This document shows, piece by piece, positions 28,034-36,874 of a stretch of 64,000 bases of DNA (within the stretch, counting starts at the first letter, position 1; each line of letters begins with the position of its first letter). The stretch comes from an uncultured Photobacterium sp. (GTDB lineage: Bacteria; Pseudomonadota; Gammaproteobacteria; Enterobacterales; Vibrionaceae). The notes beneath the pieces were generated by a model that was not told where the DNA came from, did no database searches, and saw nothing but the letters and a program-made list of their open reading frames with translations. The position numbers and the translations under genes are program-made. The DNA is taken from NCBI RefSeq assembly GCF_947502415.1, contig NZ_CANMZV010000019.1, positions 26,846 through 90,845 on the forward strand, in the 5' to 3' direction.

Positions 28034-28981
28034 TCAAAACAAATCACGATCCCAGTTCGCCGGTTCCCCTATATGCTCGCGAACAAAATCGATAAAAACT
28101 TTAACTTTAGCCGGCAAGAACTTATGACGGGGATAAATCGCATATAACGGCATATGCTGATTAAGTTGCCAATCCGGCATCAGGCGGATCAGTCGCCCTT
28201 CCCTAAACTCATTCTTGAGCAAATATGTAGCAAGATAACCAATACCATTCCCAGCCAGCGTAGCATCACGAATAGCGTCAGCTGAATCCACCCGATAGTT
28301 TCCCTTTACCTTCACTTGCAGACCTTCACTCTCTTTGCAGAAGCTCCATGAAGTATCTTTCCGCTCACGGCTGTAATAAGTAATACAATTGTGGTTCTTT
28401 AAGTCCTGCGGATGATACGGCACTCCATGCTTAGCCAAATAGTCCGGGCTTGCAGCCAATACAAACTGACAGTCTGTCAAATGACGCGCAACAAACCCCT
28501 CAGGGGGCGAATCCATAATACCAATCCACAGATCAAGCTGTTCCGAGATGAGATCGACACGATGATCAAAAAGGCTCATTTCCAGATCGAGCTGTGGATA
28601 TTGCTCATGGAACTCTGAAATATATGGACCAATATGATTCGATGCAAAGGATTGGGCAATTCCAACCCGCAATGCCCCTTGTAGACTATTTGAATCAACT
28701 AACAATTCACTTTCCGCCTCATTGATTTCATCAACAATATTGGCGCAATGAACAGCAAAATGGCGGCCAGCTTCAGTTAGGGAAAATGACCGTGTAGTAC
28801 GCTGAACCAACTGGGTTCCCAATCGCTCTTCCAACTGCTGTATTTGTTTACTTACCTGAGTTCTGGAAATATCAAGTAACTGTGCAGCACGTGTGAAGCT
28901 CTGCTGCTTGGTCAGTGCATTAAAAACAACCATTTGCTGGGCTTTTTTTAGCATGGATACCTTCGGTTTTGGATCTAGCAA
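28034..28981 (-). CDS. LysR-family regulator
   Basis: 315 residues. The HTH spans about 28-48 (QSFTRAAQLLDISRTQVSKQ), followed by IQQLEERLGTQLVQRTTRSF. The effector domain belongs to the CrgA-like LysR group. An internal ATG at residue 10 (MLKKAQQM) is an alternative start nearer the usual length. It lies between a convergent cytochrome gene and a chemoreceptor gene upstream on the same strand, with no divergent partner, so its target cannot be inferred. Confidence 0.88.
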   Translation of the reverse strand: MLDPKPKVSMLKKAQQMVVFNALTKQQSFTRAAQLLDISRTQVSKQIQQLEERLGTQLVQRTTRSFSLTEAGRHFAVHCANIVDEINEAESELLVDSNSLQGALRVGIAQSFASNHIGPYISEFHEQYPQLDLEMSLFDHRVDLISEQLDLWIGIMDSPPEGFVARHLTDCQFVLAASPDYLAKHGVPYHPQDLKNHNCITYYSRERKDTSWSFCKESEGLQVKVKGNYRVDSADAIRDATLAGNGIGYLATYLLKNEFREGRLIRLMPDWQLNQHMPLYAIYPRHKFLPAKVKVFIDFVREHIGEPANWDRDLF

Positions 28982-29027
28982 TCTACTTTCAAACTATATT
29001 GGTTTTTGACTCTGCGCCAAAAACAAA

Positions 29028-29050
29028 AAGACCTGTCATAGACAGGCCTT
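29028..29050 (-). terminator. Terminator of the chemoreceptor gene
   Basis: Arms ACCTGTC (29031-29037) and GACAGG (29041-29046), extended by AAAG/CTTT with one mismatch. On the minus strand it continues CTTTTTGTTTTTGG. Confidence 0.7.
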
Positions 29051-29073
29051 TACTTTTCGTATTTTAAGCCAGC

Positions 29074-30702
29074 TTAAATCTTAAAGAAAGAAAGCTGATG
29101 CTTTTGTTTTTCTGCCAACTGCGAAAGTTCGTTACTGGCTGTCGCACTCTGACTGATACCGGCAACGTTCTGGTTGACAATCTCTGACATATTGGTGACA
29201 TTTCGGTTAATATCCTGCGTCACCTGAGACTGCTGCTCGGCCGCAGTCGCAACCTGAGTGTTCATATCGCTGATCTGTACGACAGACTCAGTAATACCAA
29301 CCAAAGCGTCATTCGCCTGAGTCGCCAGCACCTGATTGCGATCAAGCATTTCAAGGCTAGACTGCATGCTTTCATTCGCATTATTAGACTGTGATTGCAG
29401 CTCTTCAATAATCGTCTGAATTTCCTGAGTTGACGACTGCGTACGCGCAGCAAGCATACGAACTTCATCTGCAACCACCGCAAAACCACGGCCGGATTCA
29501 CCTGCACGCGCCGCTTCGATTGCCGCATTCAATGCCAGCAGGTTAGTCTGCTCTGAAATGCCTTGAATAACTTCGATAACCTTACTGATTTGCTCAGACT
29601 GCTCTTTCAGACGCGTTACAACATCTGCTGCTTCTGTCAGAGTCTGGTTCATCTGAACACTTGCCGCGTTGCTTTGCTCAAAAATGCTCAAGCCTTCACG
29701 GGCCAACTCATCAGTCTGCTTCGCCATCGTATCTGCTGCTGTCGCATTGTCACTGACATTTTCGGCCGTGCTTGATAGCTCGTTAACCGCAGAGGCAACC
29801 TGATCAATCTCATTGTGTTCCTGCTGAGCATTAGCTTCAGACTGAGTCATTACTGCCGCCAGCTCTGTTGATGCAGAAGCCACGTCTTCACTGATACGGA
29901 TCAGAGCATCAACCGTCTGGTGCAGCTGCTGAACGGTACGATTAACATCGCTACTTAACTGAGCAATTTCATTTGTGCCATCTTGTTCTGCATGTACTCG
30001 CAGGTTACCTGAAGCCACTTCACGCATCACGGACTGCAGTTTAATGATCGGGTTAACAACCAGGCCTGACATCCACCAGGCAACAACAATAGCAAAAACA
30101 AACACAACTAAAATTGAAAGCGTAGCCTTATTCATCATGCTCTGGCTGTTTTCTGCACTTTGCTCCAGACTTTTTGATGTATATGCGTTAATCTGCTGGG
30201 AAAGAAGATTAATCGACTCAACCATGTTGCTACCAACAGCACGGTACTTAGAAATAAAGTTATTAAAAGCTTGCTCCGACAATTCACCGCGATCATGCTG
30301 GTTTAGTGTTACGACCGCACGTTGCGAGTAATCGATATAATCTTGAATTGCAGAATTAACTTGATCAGCCTGATTCTTAAATTCATCAACCTGCTCTAGC
30401 TGCCGAAGATCTTGAGCAATCTCTTTTGCTGCTACATTTAGCTCACCCTGAAAGCTATCACGACGGGAAGCATCATAAATAGCATACACCGCACTTATTC
30501 GTAACGGATAAACCCGATCATCAATTTGGGCCAACGTATCTTTATACTCAACCAATGAATTTGTGCTTTCAGTAATGACCTTTTGTTCAGCATCAAGTTT
30601 GCTTTTCGTGAGCATCAAAGTGGTAAATAAAACCACAACCATCAACATTACAGGCAGCAAAACCTGATAACGGATGGACAAATTTTTAAGTGAAGATTGC
30701 AT
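29074..30702 (-). CDS. Methyl-accepting chemotaxis protein with 4HB-type sensor
   Basis: 542 residues. TM1 spans about 13-31 and TM2 about 190-210; the roughly 155 residues between have the all-helical, charged look of a four-helix-bundle sensor. HAMP follows ([20 protein letters not shown]). The cytoplasmic signalling hairpin tip reads [20 protein letters not shown], the nearly invariant CheA/CheW contact. It relays an unknown periplasmic ligand to flagellar control. No C-terminal CheR-binding pentapeptide is seen (the protein ends LSFFKI). Confidence 0.93.
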   Translation of the reverse strand: MQSSLKNLSIRYQVLLPVMLMVVVLFTTLMLTKSKLDAEQKVITESTNSLVEYKDTLAQIDDRVYPLRISAVYAIYDASRRDSFQGELNVAAKEIAQDLRQLEQVDEFKNQADQVNSAIQDYIDYSQRAVVTLNQHDRGELSEQAFNNFISKYRAVGSNMVESINLLSQQINAYTSKSLEQSAENSQSMMNKATLSILVVFVFAIVVAWWMSGLVVNPIIKLQSVMREVASGNLRVHAEQDGTNEIAQLSSDVNRTVQQLHQTVDALIRISEDVASASTELAAVMTQSEANAQQEHNEIDQVASAVNELSSTAENVSDNATAADTMAKQTDELAREGLSIFEQSNAASVQMNQTLTEAADVVTRLKEQSEQISKVIEVIQGISEQTNLLALNAAIEAARAGESGRGFAVVADEVRMLAARTQSSTQEIQTIIEELQSQSNNANESMQSSLEMLDRNQVLATQANDALVGITESVVQISDMNTQVATAAEQQSQVTQDINRNVTNMSEIVNQNVAGISQSATASNELSQLAEKQKHQLSFFKI

Positions 30703-31072
30703 TCAAGCCTCAGGAATTGTTTTTATATCTGCAAAAATACAGTTGATAAATCAGACTGACTAAAGAGTGCACAATATAGATCCAGATCACATAAATGTCC
30801 ACAAAAAATGAAGTCGCTTTTTCTTCTAAAAATCCTACACTTAGAATTAATAATGATTCACTTGTGCTATATAAACACCCAACTCATCAGCACACATTAT
30901 AAGCAGCTTGTAACGTTAACATTTCACCAAACAAGCCAGTCATTAAGCATCAATGAGCATCGTCATAGAGTGTTCAAACTTCTGAAACATGATTGTCATA
31001 TTACTTTCCTAATCTTGGCATCGTTCATTCAAACCTATTGGCAATAAAGCCAGCTTTTTAAGGATTAGGAAA
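30703..31072. other. Intergenic region upstream of pstS
   Basis: 370 bases; AT-rich. The 80-codon frame at 30808-31047 is low-complexity and overlaps the PhoB-like site, so it is not called. The right half holds the phosphate-control site. Confidence 0.5.
30961..31000 (+). promoter_or_regulatory. PhoB box candidate upstream of pstS
   Basis: Four 7-base elements lie exactly 11 bases apart: CGTCATA (30961), GTTCAAA (30972), TGAAACA (30983), TGTCATA (30994). PhoB half-sites have consensus TGTCATA at 11-base spacing. The last matches 7/7, the first 6/7, and the middle two 4/7. It ends 72 bases before pstS, a suitable distance. Inference: phosphate-starvation induction. Confidence 0.65.
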
Positions 31073-31891
31073 ATGAAAACACAGGTTATTGGTGCACTAG
31101 CCCTTGCAGGTTCAATGGTATTTAATACTGCAGTCGCAAATGAAACCGTTTCGGTTGTAGGCTCAAGCTCCGTATCACCAATCATGGAAGTTCTTGGTGA
31201 AACCTATTCAACAATTAACGATGTCGTTGTCGAAGTTCAGGGCCCAGGATCTTCAGCAGGTATTCGCGCTGCACATGACGGTTCATCAGATCTTGCAATG
31301 AGCTCTCGAAATCTGAAATCTTCAGAAAAAGCAGGCAATATTAAAGAAGTTGTTATCGCTCGTGACGGCATTGCAGTTGTCGTTCACAACAACAATCCAG
31401 TAGAAAATCTAACTAAAGAACAAGTTGCACGAATTTACAAAGGTGAAATATCTAACTGGAACCAGGTTGGTGGTGAGAATAAACCTATTGTTGTAGCAAC
31501 TCGTGATACCGCTTCTGGTACTCGTGGTGCCTTCGAAGACATCATGAAACTGAAAAAGAAAATTAACGGTATAAAAGTGTCTGCCATTTCTCAGCGCGCA
31601 CAGGTTGCAAGCGGCAACGGGCAGCTGAAAACAATTGTTGCTAACAATCCATTTTCTATCGGCTACATCTCTCTTGGTTCTGTAGATGGCTCAGTCAAAG
31701 CATTGGCTATCGACAACCACAAGCCTTCAGTTAATGCTATAAAATCAGGTGAGTATGGTGTTCAACGTCCCTTCCTGGTTGTTTATAAAGAAGGACGTCC
31801 ATCAAAAGCTGCACTAGAATTCCTACAGTGGATTCACTCTCCACAAGCGCAAAAGATTGTTGCAGAGAAAGGCTTCATCTCTGTTAAGTAA
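31073..31891 (+). CDS. pstS: Phosphate ABC transporter, periplasmic phosphate-binding protein PstS
   Basis: 272 residues with a signal peptide cleaved after AVA (about residue 22). Family motifs: VVGSSSVSPIMEVL at the N-terminus, GPGSSAGIRAA, and DTASGTRGAFED, which line the phosphate site. Length fits the shorter PstS group common in Vibrionaceae. It binds inorganic phosphate and docks on PstCA. First gene of the pst operon, behind a PhoB-like box, with a hairpin after it. Confidence 0.92.
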   Translation: MKTQVIGALALAGSMVFNTAVANETVSVVGSSSVSPIMEVLGETYSTINDVVVEVQGPGSSAGIRAAHDGSSDLAMSSRNLKSSEKAGNIKEVVIARDGIAVVVHNNNPVENLTKEQVARIYKGEISNWNQVGGENKPIVVATRDTASGTRGAFEDIMKLKKKINGIKVSAISQRAQVASGNGQLKTIVANNPFSIGYISLGSVDGSVKALAIDNHKPSVNAIKSGEYGVQRPFLVVYKEGRPSKAALEFLQWIHSPQAQKIVAEKGFISVK

Positions 31892-31906
31892 TTCAACTGA
31901 TACTTT

Positions 31907-31941
31907 ATCCGGTCATCGTTGATGACGGTGACCGGATTTTA
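31907..31941 (+). terminator. Attenuating hairpin between pstS and pstC
   Basis: Arms ATCCGGTCA (31907-31915) and TGACCGGAT (31929-31937), with an inner CGT/ACG stem, then TTTTATTG. It probably lets most transcripts end after pstS, giving excess binding protein over the channel. Confidence 0.75.
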
Positions 31942-31988
31942 TTGATTCCTCGATATCTGAATAAGCCAATGCTTGATCAATATCTGGA

Positions 31989-32909
31989 GTGAAAATTATG
32001 ACCATCGCAAATAATATCGAAAATCCGACTAAAAGATCTTCGCTAAAAGCCAAAGATAAAATTGATTGGCGCGAAATATTCTTTAAGTACCTATTTTTAT
32101 CGAGTGCCGCAATTGGCATTCTTTCGCTAATAACTATTGGCTATTTCATCTTTAGGGAAAGTTACGACGCCTTCGCTCAATCAGGTATAACCGGTATCGT
32201 ATTTGGTATGGACTGGTTGCCACCAGCCCTTTACGGTATCGCCCCAATGATTGTCGCATCCGTTGTTTCAACTGCCGGAGCAGTTGTACTCGGTGTACCA
32301 ATCGGTGTTCTGACCGCCATTTTCATTGCTGAAGTAGCCCCTAAACGCCTTGCTAACCTGATCCGTCCGATGATCGAGTTGCTTGCCGGTATTCCTTCTG
32401 TTGTATACGGTTTCTTCGGCCTGGTTATCATCGTTCCACTAATTCAGGACGTATTCGCCGTTCCGGCTGGTAACACTATCCTGGCTGGTGTCATCGTCCT
32501 GTCTGTCATGATCCTGCCAACAGTAATTACCGTATCGGAAACATCAATCCGAGCGGTACCACGTAGCTACAAAGAAGGTTCGCTGGCGCTTGGTGCATCC
32601 CACATGTTCACCATTTTTAAATTGCTCGTTCCTGCTGCACGTTCCGGCATCATGACCGGCGTTATCCTGGGTGTTGCACGCGCTTTGGGTGAAACCATGG
32701 CCATTATCATGGTAATGGGTAACTCCCCGGCCATGCCTGAAGGCCTTCTGGATTCTGCGCGAACCCTAACCGCTAACATCGCAATCGAAATGTCCTACGC
32801 AACCGGCGTCCACGCAAGTGCACTCTATGCTACCGGTATTGTTTTACTTGTCTTCATCATGATGCTCAATGCCGCTCTACTTTATCTGAACCGTGAGCGT
32901 GCGAGGTAA
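31989..32909 (+). CDS. pstC: Phosphate ABC transporter permease PstC
   Basis: 306 residues, six helices. The first helix starts near residue 30. The permease motif reads ELLAGIPSVVYGFFGL (about 127-142). The EAA loop is GSLALGASHMFTIFKLLVPAARSGI. It pairs with PstA to form the inner-membrane channel. Start ATG with TGGAGTG upstream. pstA begins 6 bases after its stop. Confidence 0.93.
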   Translation: MKIMTIANNIENPTKRSSLKAKDKIDWREIFFKYLFLSSAAIGILSLITIGYFIFRESYDAFAQSGITGIVFGMDWLPPALYGIAPMIVASVVSTAGAVVLGVPIGVLTAIFIAEVAPKRLANLIRPMIELLAGIPSVVYGFFGLVIIVPLIQDVFAVPAGNTILAGVIVLSVMILPTVITVSETSIRAVPRSYKEGSLALGASHMFTIFKLLVPAARSGIMTGVILGVARALGETMAIIMVMGNSPAMPEGLLDSARTLTANIAIEMSYATGVHASALYATGIVLLVFIMMLNAALLYLNRERAR

Positions 32910-32914
32910 TCACT

Positions 32915-33781
32915 ATGTCTTTACAGTTTAAAAATACTGGTAAGCAGCAGCTAAAAGATAAAATTTCACTGGGTGTGATTTGGCTATCTGCTTCTATCAC
33001 GGTTGGCTTTCTATTGTGGGTTGTCTGGTACATTCTGAGCAATGGCCTGGCACACGTTGACTGGAATTTCATCACCAGTAACTACACCACCATTGGTCAG
33101 GAATCAGGTATCTGGCCGATGATCGTCTCAACCCTATATATGGTTGCGGCCTCCATCGCCGTTGCAGCTCCGCTAGGTATCATGACGGCTATCTACCTAA
33201 CTGAATATGCAAAAGTCGGTAGCCGTCTAGTTAAAATAATCCGCTTCTGTACCGAATCTCTTGCTGGTATTCCGTCGATTATCTACGGTCTGTTCGGTAT
33301 GACCTTCTTCGTTGTCGTTCTGGGCTTCGGCTACTCTATCCTGTCAGGTGCGCTGACACTAAGTATCCTGATACTACCGGTCATCATCCGTACTACTGAA
33401 GAAGCTCTGATGGCGGTACCTCAAACCTACCGTGAAGGTTCCTATGGTTTAGGAGCTTCAAAAATTTACACAATCTGGAGACTTATTCTGCCAAGTGCTA
33501 TGCCTGGTATCGTAACCTCCATCATCCTCAGCGTTGGTCGTGTTATTGGTGAATCTGCACCGGTATTCATGACAGCAGGTATGGTAGCGCGTATCCCGGA
33601 GAGCATGCTTGACTCTGGCCGTACGCTAACCGTTCACCTGTACAAGTTGACGCAGGAACTCTACACCATCCATGAATGGAACCAGGCTTATGCAACGGCC
33701 ACCATTCTGATCATGATTGTTCTTGTCATTAACATGATTACCAAACTTATCGCCAGCCGATTCAATACCGCGACTTACTAA
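32915..33781 (+). CDS. pstA: Phosphate ABC transporter permease PstA
   Basis: 288 residues. Same fold as PstC: ESLAGIPSIIYGLFGM, and the EAA loop GSYGLGASKIYTIWRLILPSAMPGI. GTGAGGTAATCACT precedes its ATG. Second channel subunit. The spacing indicates cotranscription with pstC and pstB. Confidence 0.93.
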   Translation: MSLQFKNTGKQQLKDKISLGVIWLSASITVGFLLWVVWYILSNGLAHVDWNFITSNYTTIGQESGIWPMIVSTLYMVAASIAVAAPLGIMTAIYLTEYAKVGSRLVKIIRFCTESLAGIPSIIYGLFGMTFFVVVLGFGYSILSGALTLSILILPVIIRTTEEALMAVPQTYREGSYGLGASKIYTIWRLILPSAMPGIVTSIILSVGRVIGESAPVFMTAGMVARIPESMLDSGRTLTVHLYKLTQELYTIHEWNQAYATATILIMIVLVINMITKLIASRFNTATY

Positions 33782-33799
33782 TTTTTGAGGAAGAGAAAC

Positions 33800-34549
33800 A
33801 TGAACAAATTCAACATCGAAAACCTAGACCTATACTATGGTGAAAATCAGGCACTGAAGAAAATCTGCCTGCCTATTCCTAACCGTCAGGTAACAGCACT
33901 TATCGGTCCATCCGGTTGTGGGAAATCTACCCTGCTGCGTTGTCTTAACCGTATGAACGACCTGATTGAAGGCGTAAAAATCCAAGGCAAATTGACCATG
34001 GATAGTGAAGATGTTTACGGCAACATTGATGTGGCACAGCTTCGTATCAAAGTCGGGATGGTTTTCCAGAAACCAAACCCGTTCCCTATGAGCATCTATG
34101 AAAACGTAGCATACGGTTTACGTGCTCAGGGAATTAGTGACAAGAAACAGTTAGATACCGTGGTTGAAAAATCACTGCGTGGCGCAGCTCTTTGGGATGA
34201 AGTGAAAGACCGCCTGAAATCACACGCATTCGGCCTGTCCGGTGGTCAGCAGCAACGCCTGTGTATCGCTCGTACTATTGCAATGGAGCCGGAAGTTATC
34301 CTGATGGATGAACCAACCTCTGCACTTGATCCGATTGCAACCAAGAAAATTGAAGACTTAATGGAGTCACTAAAGAAAGACTTCACGATCGTTATCGTCA
34401 CACACTCGATGCAACAAGCACGACGCATCTCAGACCGCACCGCCTTCTTCCTGATGGGTGAACTGGTTGAGCACGATGATACTCATTCACTATTTAACAG
34501 CCCGCGTGACGACCGTACCCGTGGTTATGTAAATGGTGATTTCGGCTAA
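33800..34549 (+). CDS. pstB: Phosphate ABC transporter ATPase PstB
   Basis: 249 residues from ATG 33800, which has GAGGAAGAG just upstream; the TTG 15 bases earlier is inside the ribosome site. Walker [10 protein letters not shown]-loop [11 protein letters not shown], signature LSGGQQQR, Walker [15 protein letters not shown]-loop VTHSMQQA: all intact. It powers uptake through PstCA. The operon ends here; phoU, often the next gene, is not present, and phoBR is not in the window. Confidence 0.94.
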   Translation: MNKFNIENLDLYYGENQALKKICLPIPNRQVTALIGPSGCGKSTLLRCLNRMNDLIEGVKIQGKLTMDSEDVYGNIDVAQLRIKVGMVFQKPNPFPMSIYENVAYGLRAQGISDKKQLDTVVEKSLRGAALWDEVKDRLKSHAFGLSGGQQQRLCIARTIAMEPEVILMDEPTSALDPIATKKIEDLMESLKKDFTIVIVTHSMQQARRISDRTAFFLMGELVEHDDTHSLFNSPRDDRTRGYVNGDFG

Positions 34550-34617
34550 GCGAAACCATAATCCTTCCTCAACGCATAGCCGTCAGTCAGCGAATAATAA
34601 AAGCGATGGTAAGTATT

Positions 34618-34644
34618 GCCCCCTCTTTTGAGGGGGCCTTTTTT
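34618..34644. terminator. Bidirectional terminator of the pst operon
   Basis: Arms GCCCCCTC and GAGGGGGC around TTTT, followed by CTTTTTTAT. It lies between the convergent pstB and LysR genes and touches the LysR stop codon. Confidence 0.85.
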
Positions 34645-35572
34645 ATACCGCCATACCCCGCACATCCGCTTCAAGATGTCCACACATTGGCATTTTCTCA
34701 ATCTCGGTCAGCATAAAATCAATAAAGGTTCTGACTGTAAGCGACAGATATTTACGAGAAGGATATACCAGCCAACCAAGTCTCATGACTGGCTCCTGAT
34801 CTTCAAGCAACTGTACCAGCATCCCCTTTTCGATATAAAAATCGGCCAGAAACTCAGGAATAAACACCACGCCACGGTTTTGCAGGCACGCTTCCATGAT
34901 GAGCGGCACACTATTCATAACAAGGTTGCCGGATACTAAAATCGCTTCGCCTTCTTCCATAGGAAGCTCATTTAAAATCTGTCCGTTTGGGAAACGATAG
35001 CGAATAAAATTATGGGCTTTGAGCTCTTCCGGGATAACCGGCTTACCATGTTTAGCAATATACTCTGGTGTTGCATAATACCCGAAAGATGCTGACGTGA
35101 GCGGACGTGCGATCAGGTTGGAATCTTCCAGCTTCTCCCCTACCCGCAAGGCAACATCAATATGGTTTTCAACCAAATTTGATTCTTCCGAGCTCATGGT
35201 GACTTCAACGCTGACCTTCGGGTATAAATCCATGAACTTAAATATCATCCTGCCGATTTCAACGATATTCGGTAACGGAAGCAGCTGTACCCGTAAGTGA
35301 CCTGAAATCTCATACCTTGGCGCGGTAATCTCCTGAATGCTCTGCTCCAAATCATTCAGGATAGTCTTGGTTCGTTCATAAAACTTTTCACCGGCCTCAG
35401 TTAACTGCATAGCCCGGTTATGCCGCTGAAAAAGCTGAATGTTCAATTCTTCTTCCAAGGCTTTAATTCGACGACTCAAGTTAGACTTCGGCAAATCAAA
35501 GATTTCAGCTGCTCGAATGAGGCTACCAGCGTCAACGACTCGGTGAAATAGCTCAATATCTTCCGTCTTCAT
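34643..35572 (-). CDS. LysR-family regulator, divergent from the RND pump
   Basis: 309 residues. HTH at about 16-36 (GSLIRAAEIFDLPKSNLSRR), linker IKALEEELNIQLFQRHNRAM, and an effector domain of the CrgA-like group. It lies divergent from the RND adaptor gene with 159 bases between the starts, so it probably controls the pump. Its ligand is unknown. Confidence 0.88.
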   Translation of the reverse strand: MKTEDIELFHRVVDAGSLIRAAEIFDLPKSNLSRRIKALEEELNIQLFQRHNRAMQLTEAGEKFYERTKTILNDLEQSIQEITAPRYEISGHLRVQLLPLPNIVEIGRMIFKFMDLYPKVSVEVTMSSEESNLVENHIDVALRVGEKLEDSNLIARPLTSASFGYYATPEYIAKHGKPVIPEELKAHNFIRYRFPNGQILNELPMEEGEAILVSGNLVMNSVPLIMEACLQNRGVVFIPEFLADFYIEKGMLVQLLEDQEPVMRLGWLVYPSRKYLSLTVRTFIDFMLTEIEKMPMCGHLEADVRGMAV

Positions 35573-35731
35573 TTCTGTCCCGTTTGTTCAAAAATCTGCG
35601 TCATTGTAAAGAAAAAAACCGTCCTATTTGGTTGCAAAAATCGGAACGATGCGTTCCAAATGGTTTTGTTTTTAGCAACTTTAATACAGGTTATATTTTC
35701 GTGACTGATATAACAACAGGAAATAACTACA

Positions 35732-36871
35732 ATGAAACTGGCTCAACTCAGCCTAATTTCAATCATGCTATCTACGGTATTGACCGGATGCGGTGAAGCC
35801 GAAAGTGCCATGACGCAATCACCTGTCATTCGTCCGGTTAAGCTGATGACAATTGATGACAATGTCTCGCACCACCTGCGTGTTTTCCCTGCAAAAATAG
35901 TTGCCAGTCAGCAGGCAGATCTGGCATTTCGAATTAACGGCGAATTGATCAAACTTGATCTGACCGAAGGACAGCGAGTTGAAAAAGGAACGCTCCTTGC
36001 CCAGCTTGATGATCGCGATGCCAAAAATGCATTACTGAATGCAGAGGCCAATCATGATCTCGCCGATGTTGACTTCAAACGAAAAAAAGAAGTGTACAAC
36101 CGCAAGCTAATCTCAAAAGCTGAATTCGATACCGCCAAAGCTACCCTGAAATCTTCCAAGGCAGCACTGTACACAGCCCGAGACCAACTAGCGTACACCC
36201 GTATTGAAGCCCCGTTCTCTGGAACGGTTGCCAAGGTTAATCTGGATAACCACCAGAATGTTCAGGCAACACAGGTTGTACTAACCCTTCAGGGTAACGA
36301 GCAAGTAGATGTTAGCATTCAGCTGCCTGAATCACTGTTGATGTCACTAAAAGGTATTTCTTTCAATGACGCATTCAACCCAATGGTCCGCTTCCATACG
36401 CCACAAACACTAGCGCTAGAAAACGGTTTCAACCCAACCATGAGCTCTACCGGCCAGTCTTCTATCTACCCAGTTAAGTATAAAGAGCATGCAAGTAAGG
36501 TTAGCCCCGGCAGCCAAACCTATGAAGTGGTGTTCACACTGACACCGCCGAAAGATCTGAATATTCTCCCAGGTATGAGTGCTGAACTACTGCTGGACAT
36601 GGCATCCATGAACAACGTAAAACAGCCCGTTGCTGTGTTGCCAATGACTGCACTTGTCCGCACTGACAATACCAATGAAACCAAAGTTTGGCGTTACGAC
36701 ACTGAGAGCCAAAAGCTTGAGCCTGTATCAGTAACCGTTGGACAAATCCGCAGCTCTGGGATTGAAATCATTTCAGGCCTAAATGTGGGCGATCAAGTCG
36801 TTGCCGTCGGAGCCACTGCAATAAAAGACAATATGGAAGTTAAACCTCTGCGCTGGGAACGAGGCGTTTAA
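35732..36871 (+). CDS. RND efflux periplasmic adaptor (membrane fusion protein), lipoprotein
   Basis: 379 residues. The signal peptide ends LTGC, lipidated cysteine at 20. HlyD/AcrA-type architecture: lipoyl half-motifs around RINGELIKLDLTEGQRVEKG and YTRIEAPFSGTVAKV, a helical hairpin between them (about 95-150), then a beta-barrel and membrane-proximal domain. It bridges the RND pump and an outer-membrane channel. Three bases before the pump gene. No outer-membrane TolC partner is nearby, so it presumably uses a shared one. Confidence 0.92.
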   Translation: MKLAQLSLISIMLSTVLTGCGEAESAMTQSPVIRPVKLMTIDDNVSHHLRVFPAKIVASQQADLAFRINGELIKLDLTEGQRVEKGTLLAQLDDRDAKNALLNAEANHDLADVDFKRKKEVYNRKLISKAEFDTAKATLKSSKAALYTARDQLAYTRIEAPFSGTVAKVNLDNHQNVQATQVVLTLQGNEQVDVSIQLPESLLMSLKGISFNDAFNPMVRFHTPQTLALENGFNPTMSSTGQSSIYPVKYKEHASKVSPGSQTYEVVFTLTPPKDLNILPGMSAELLLDMASMNNVKQPVAVLPMTALVRTDNTNETKVWRYDTESQKLEPVSVTVGQIRSSGIEIISGLNVGDQVVAVGATAIKDNMEVKPLRWERGV

Positions 36872-36874
36872 TCC

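Noticed and set aside
30808..31047. An 80-codon frame before pstS
   Set aside because: Covers the PhoB-like box and is low-complexity.
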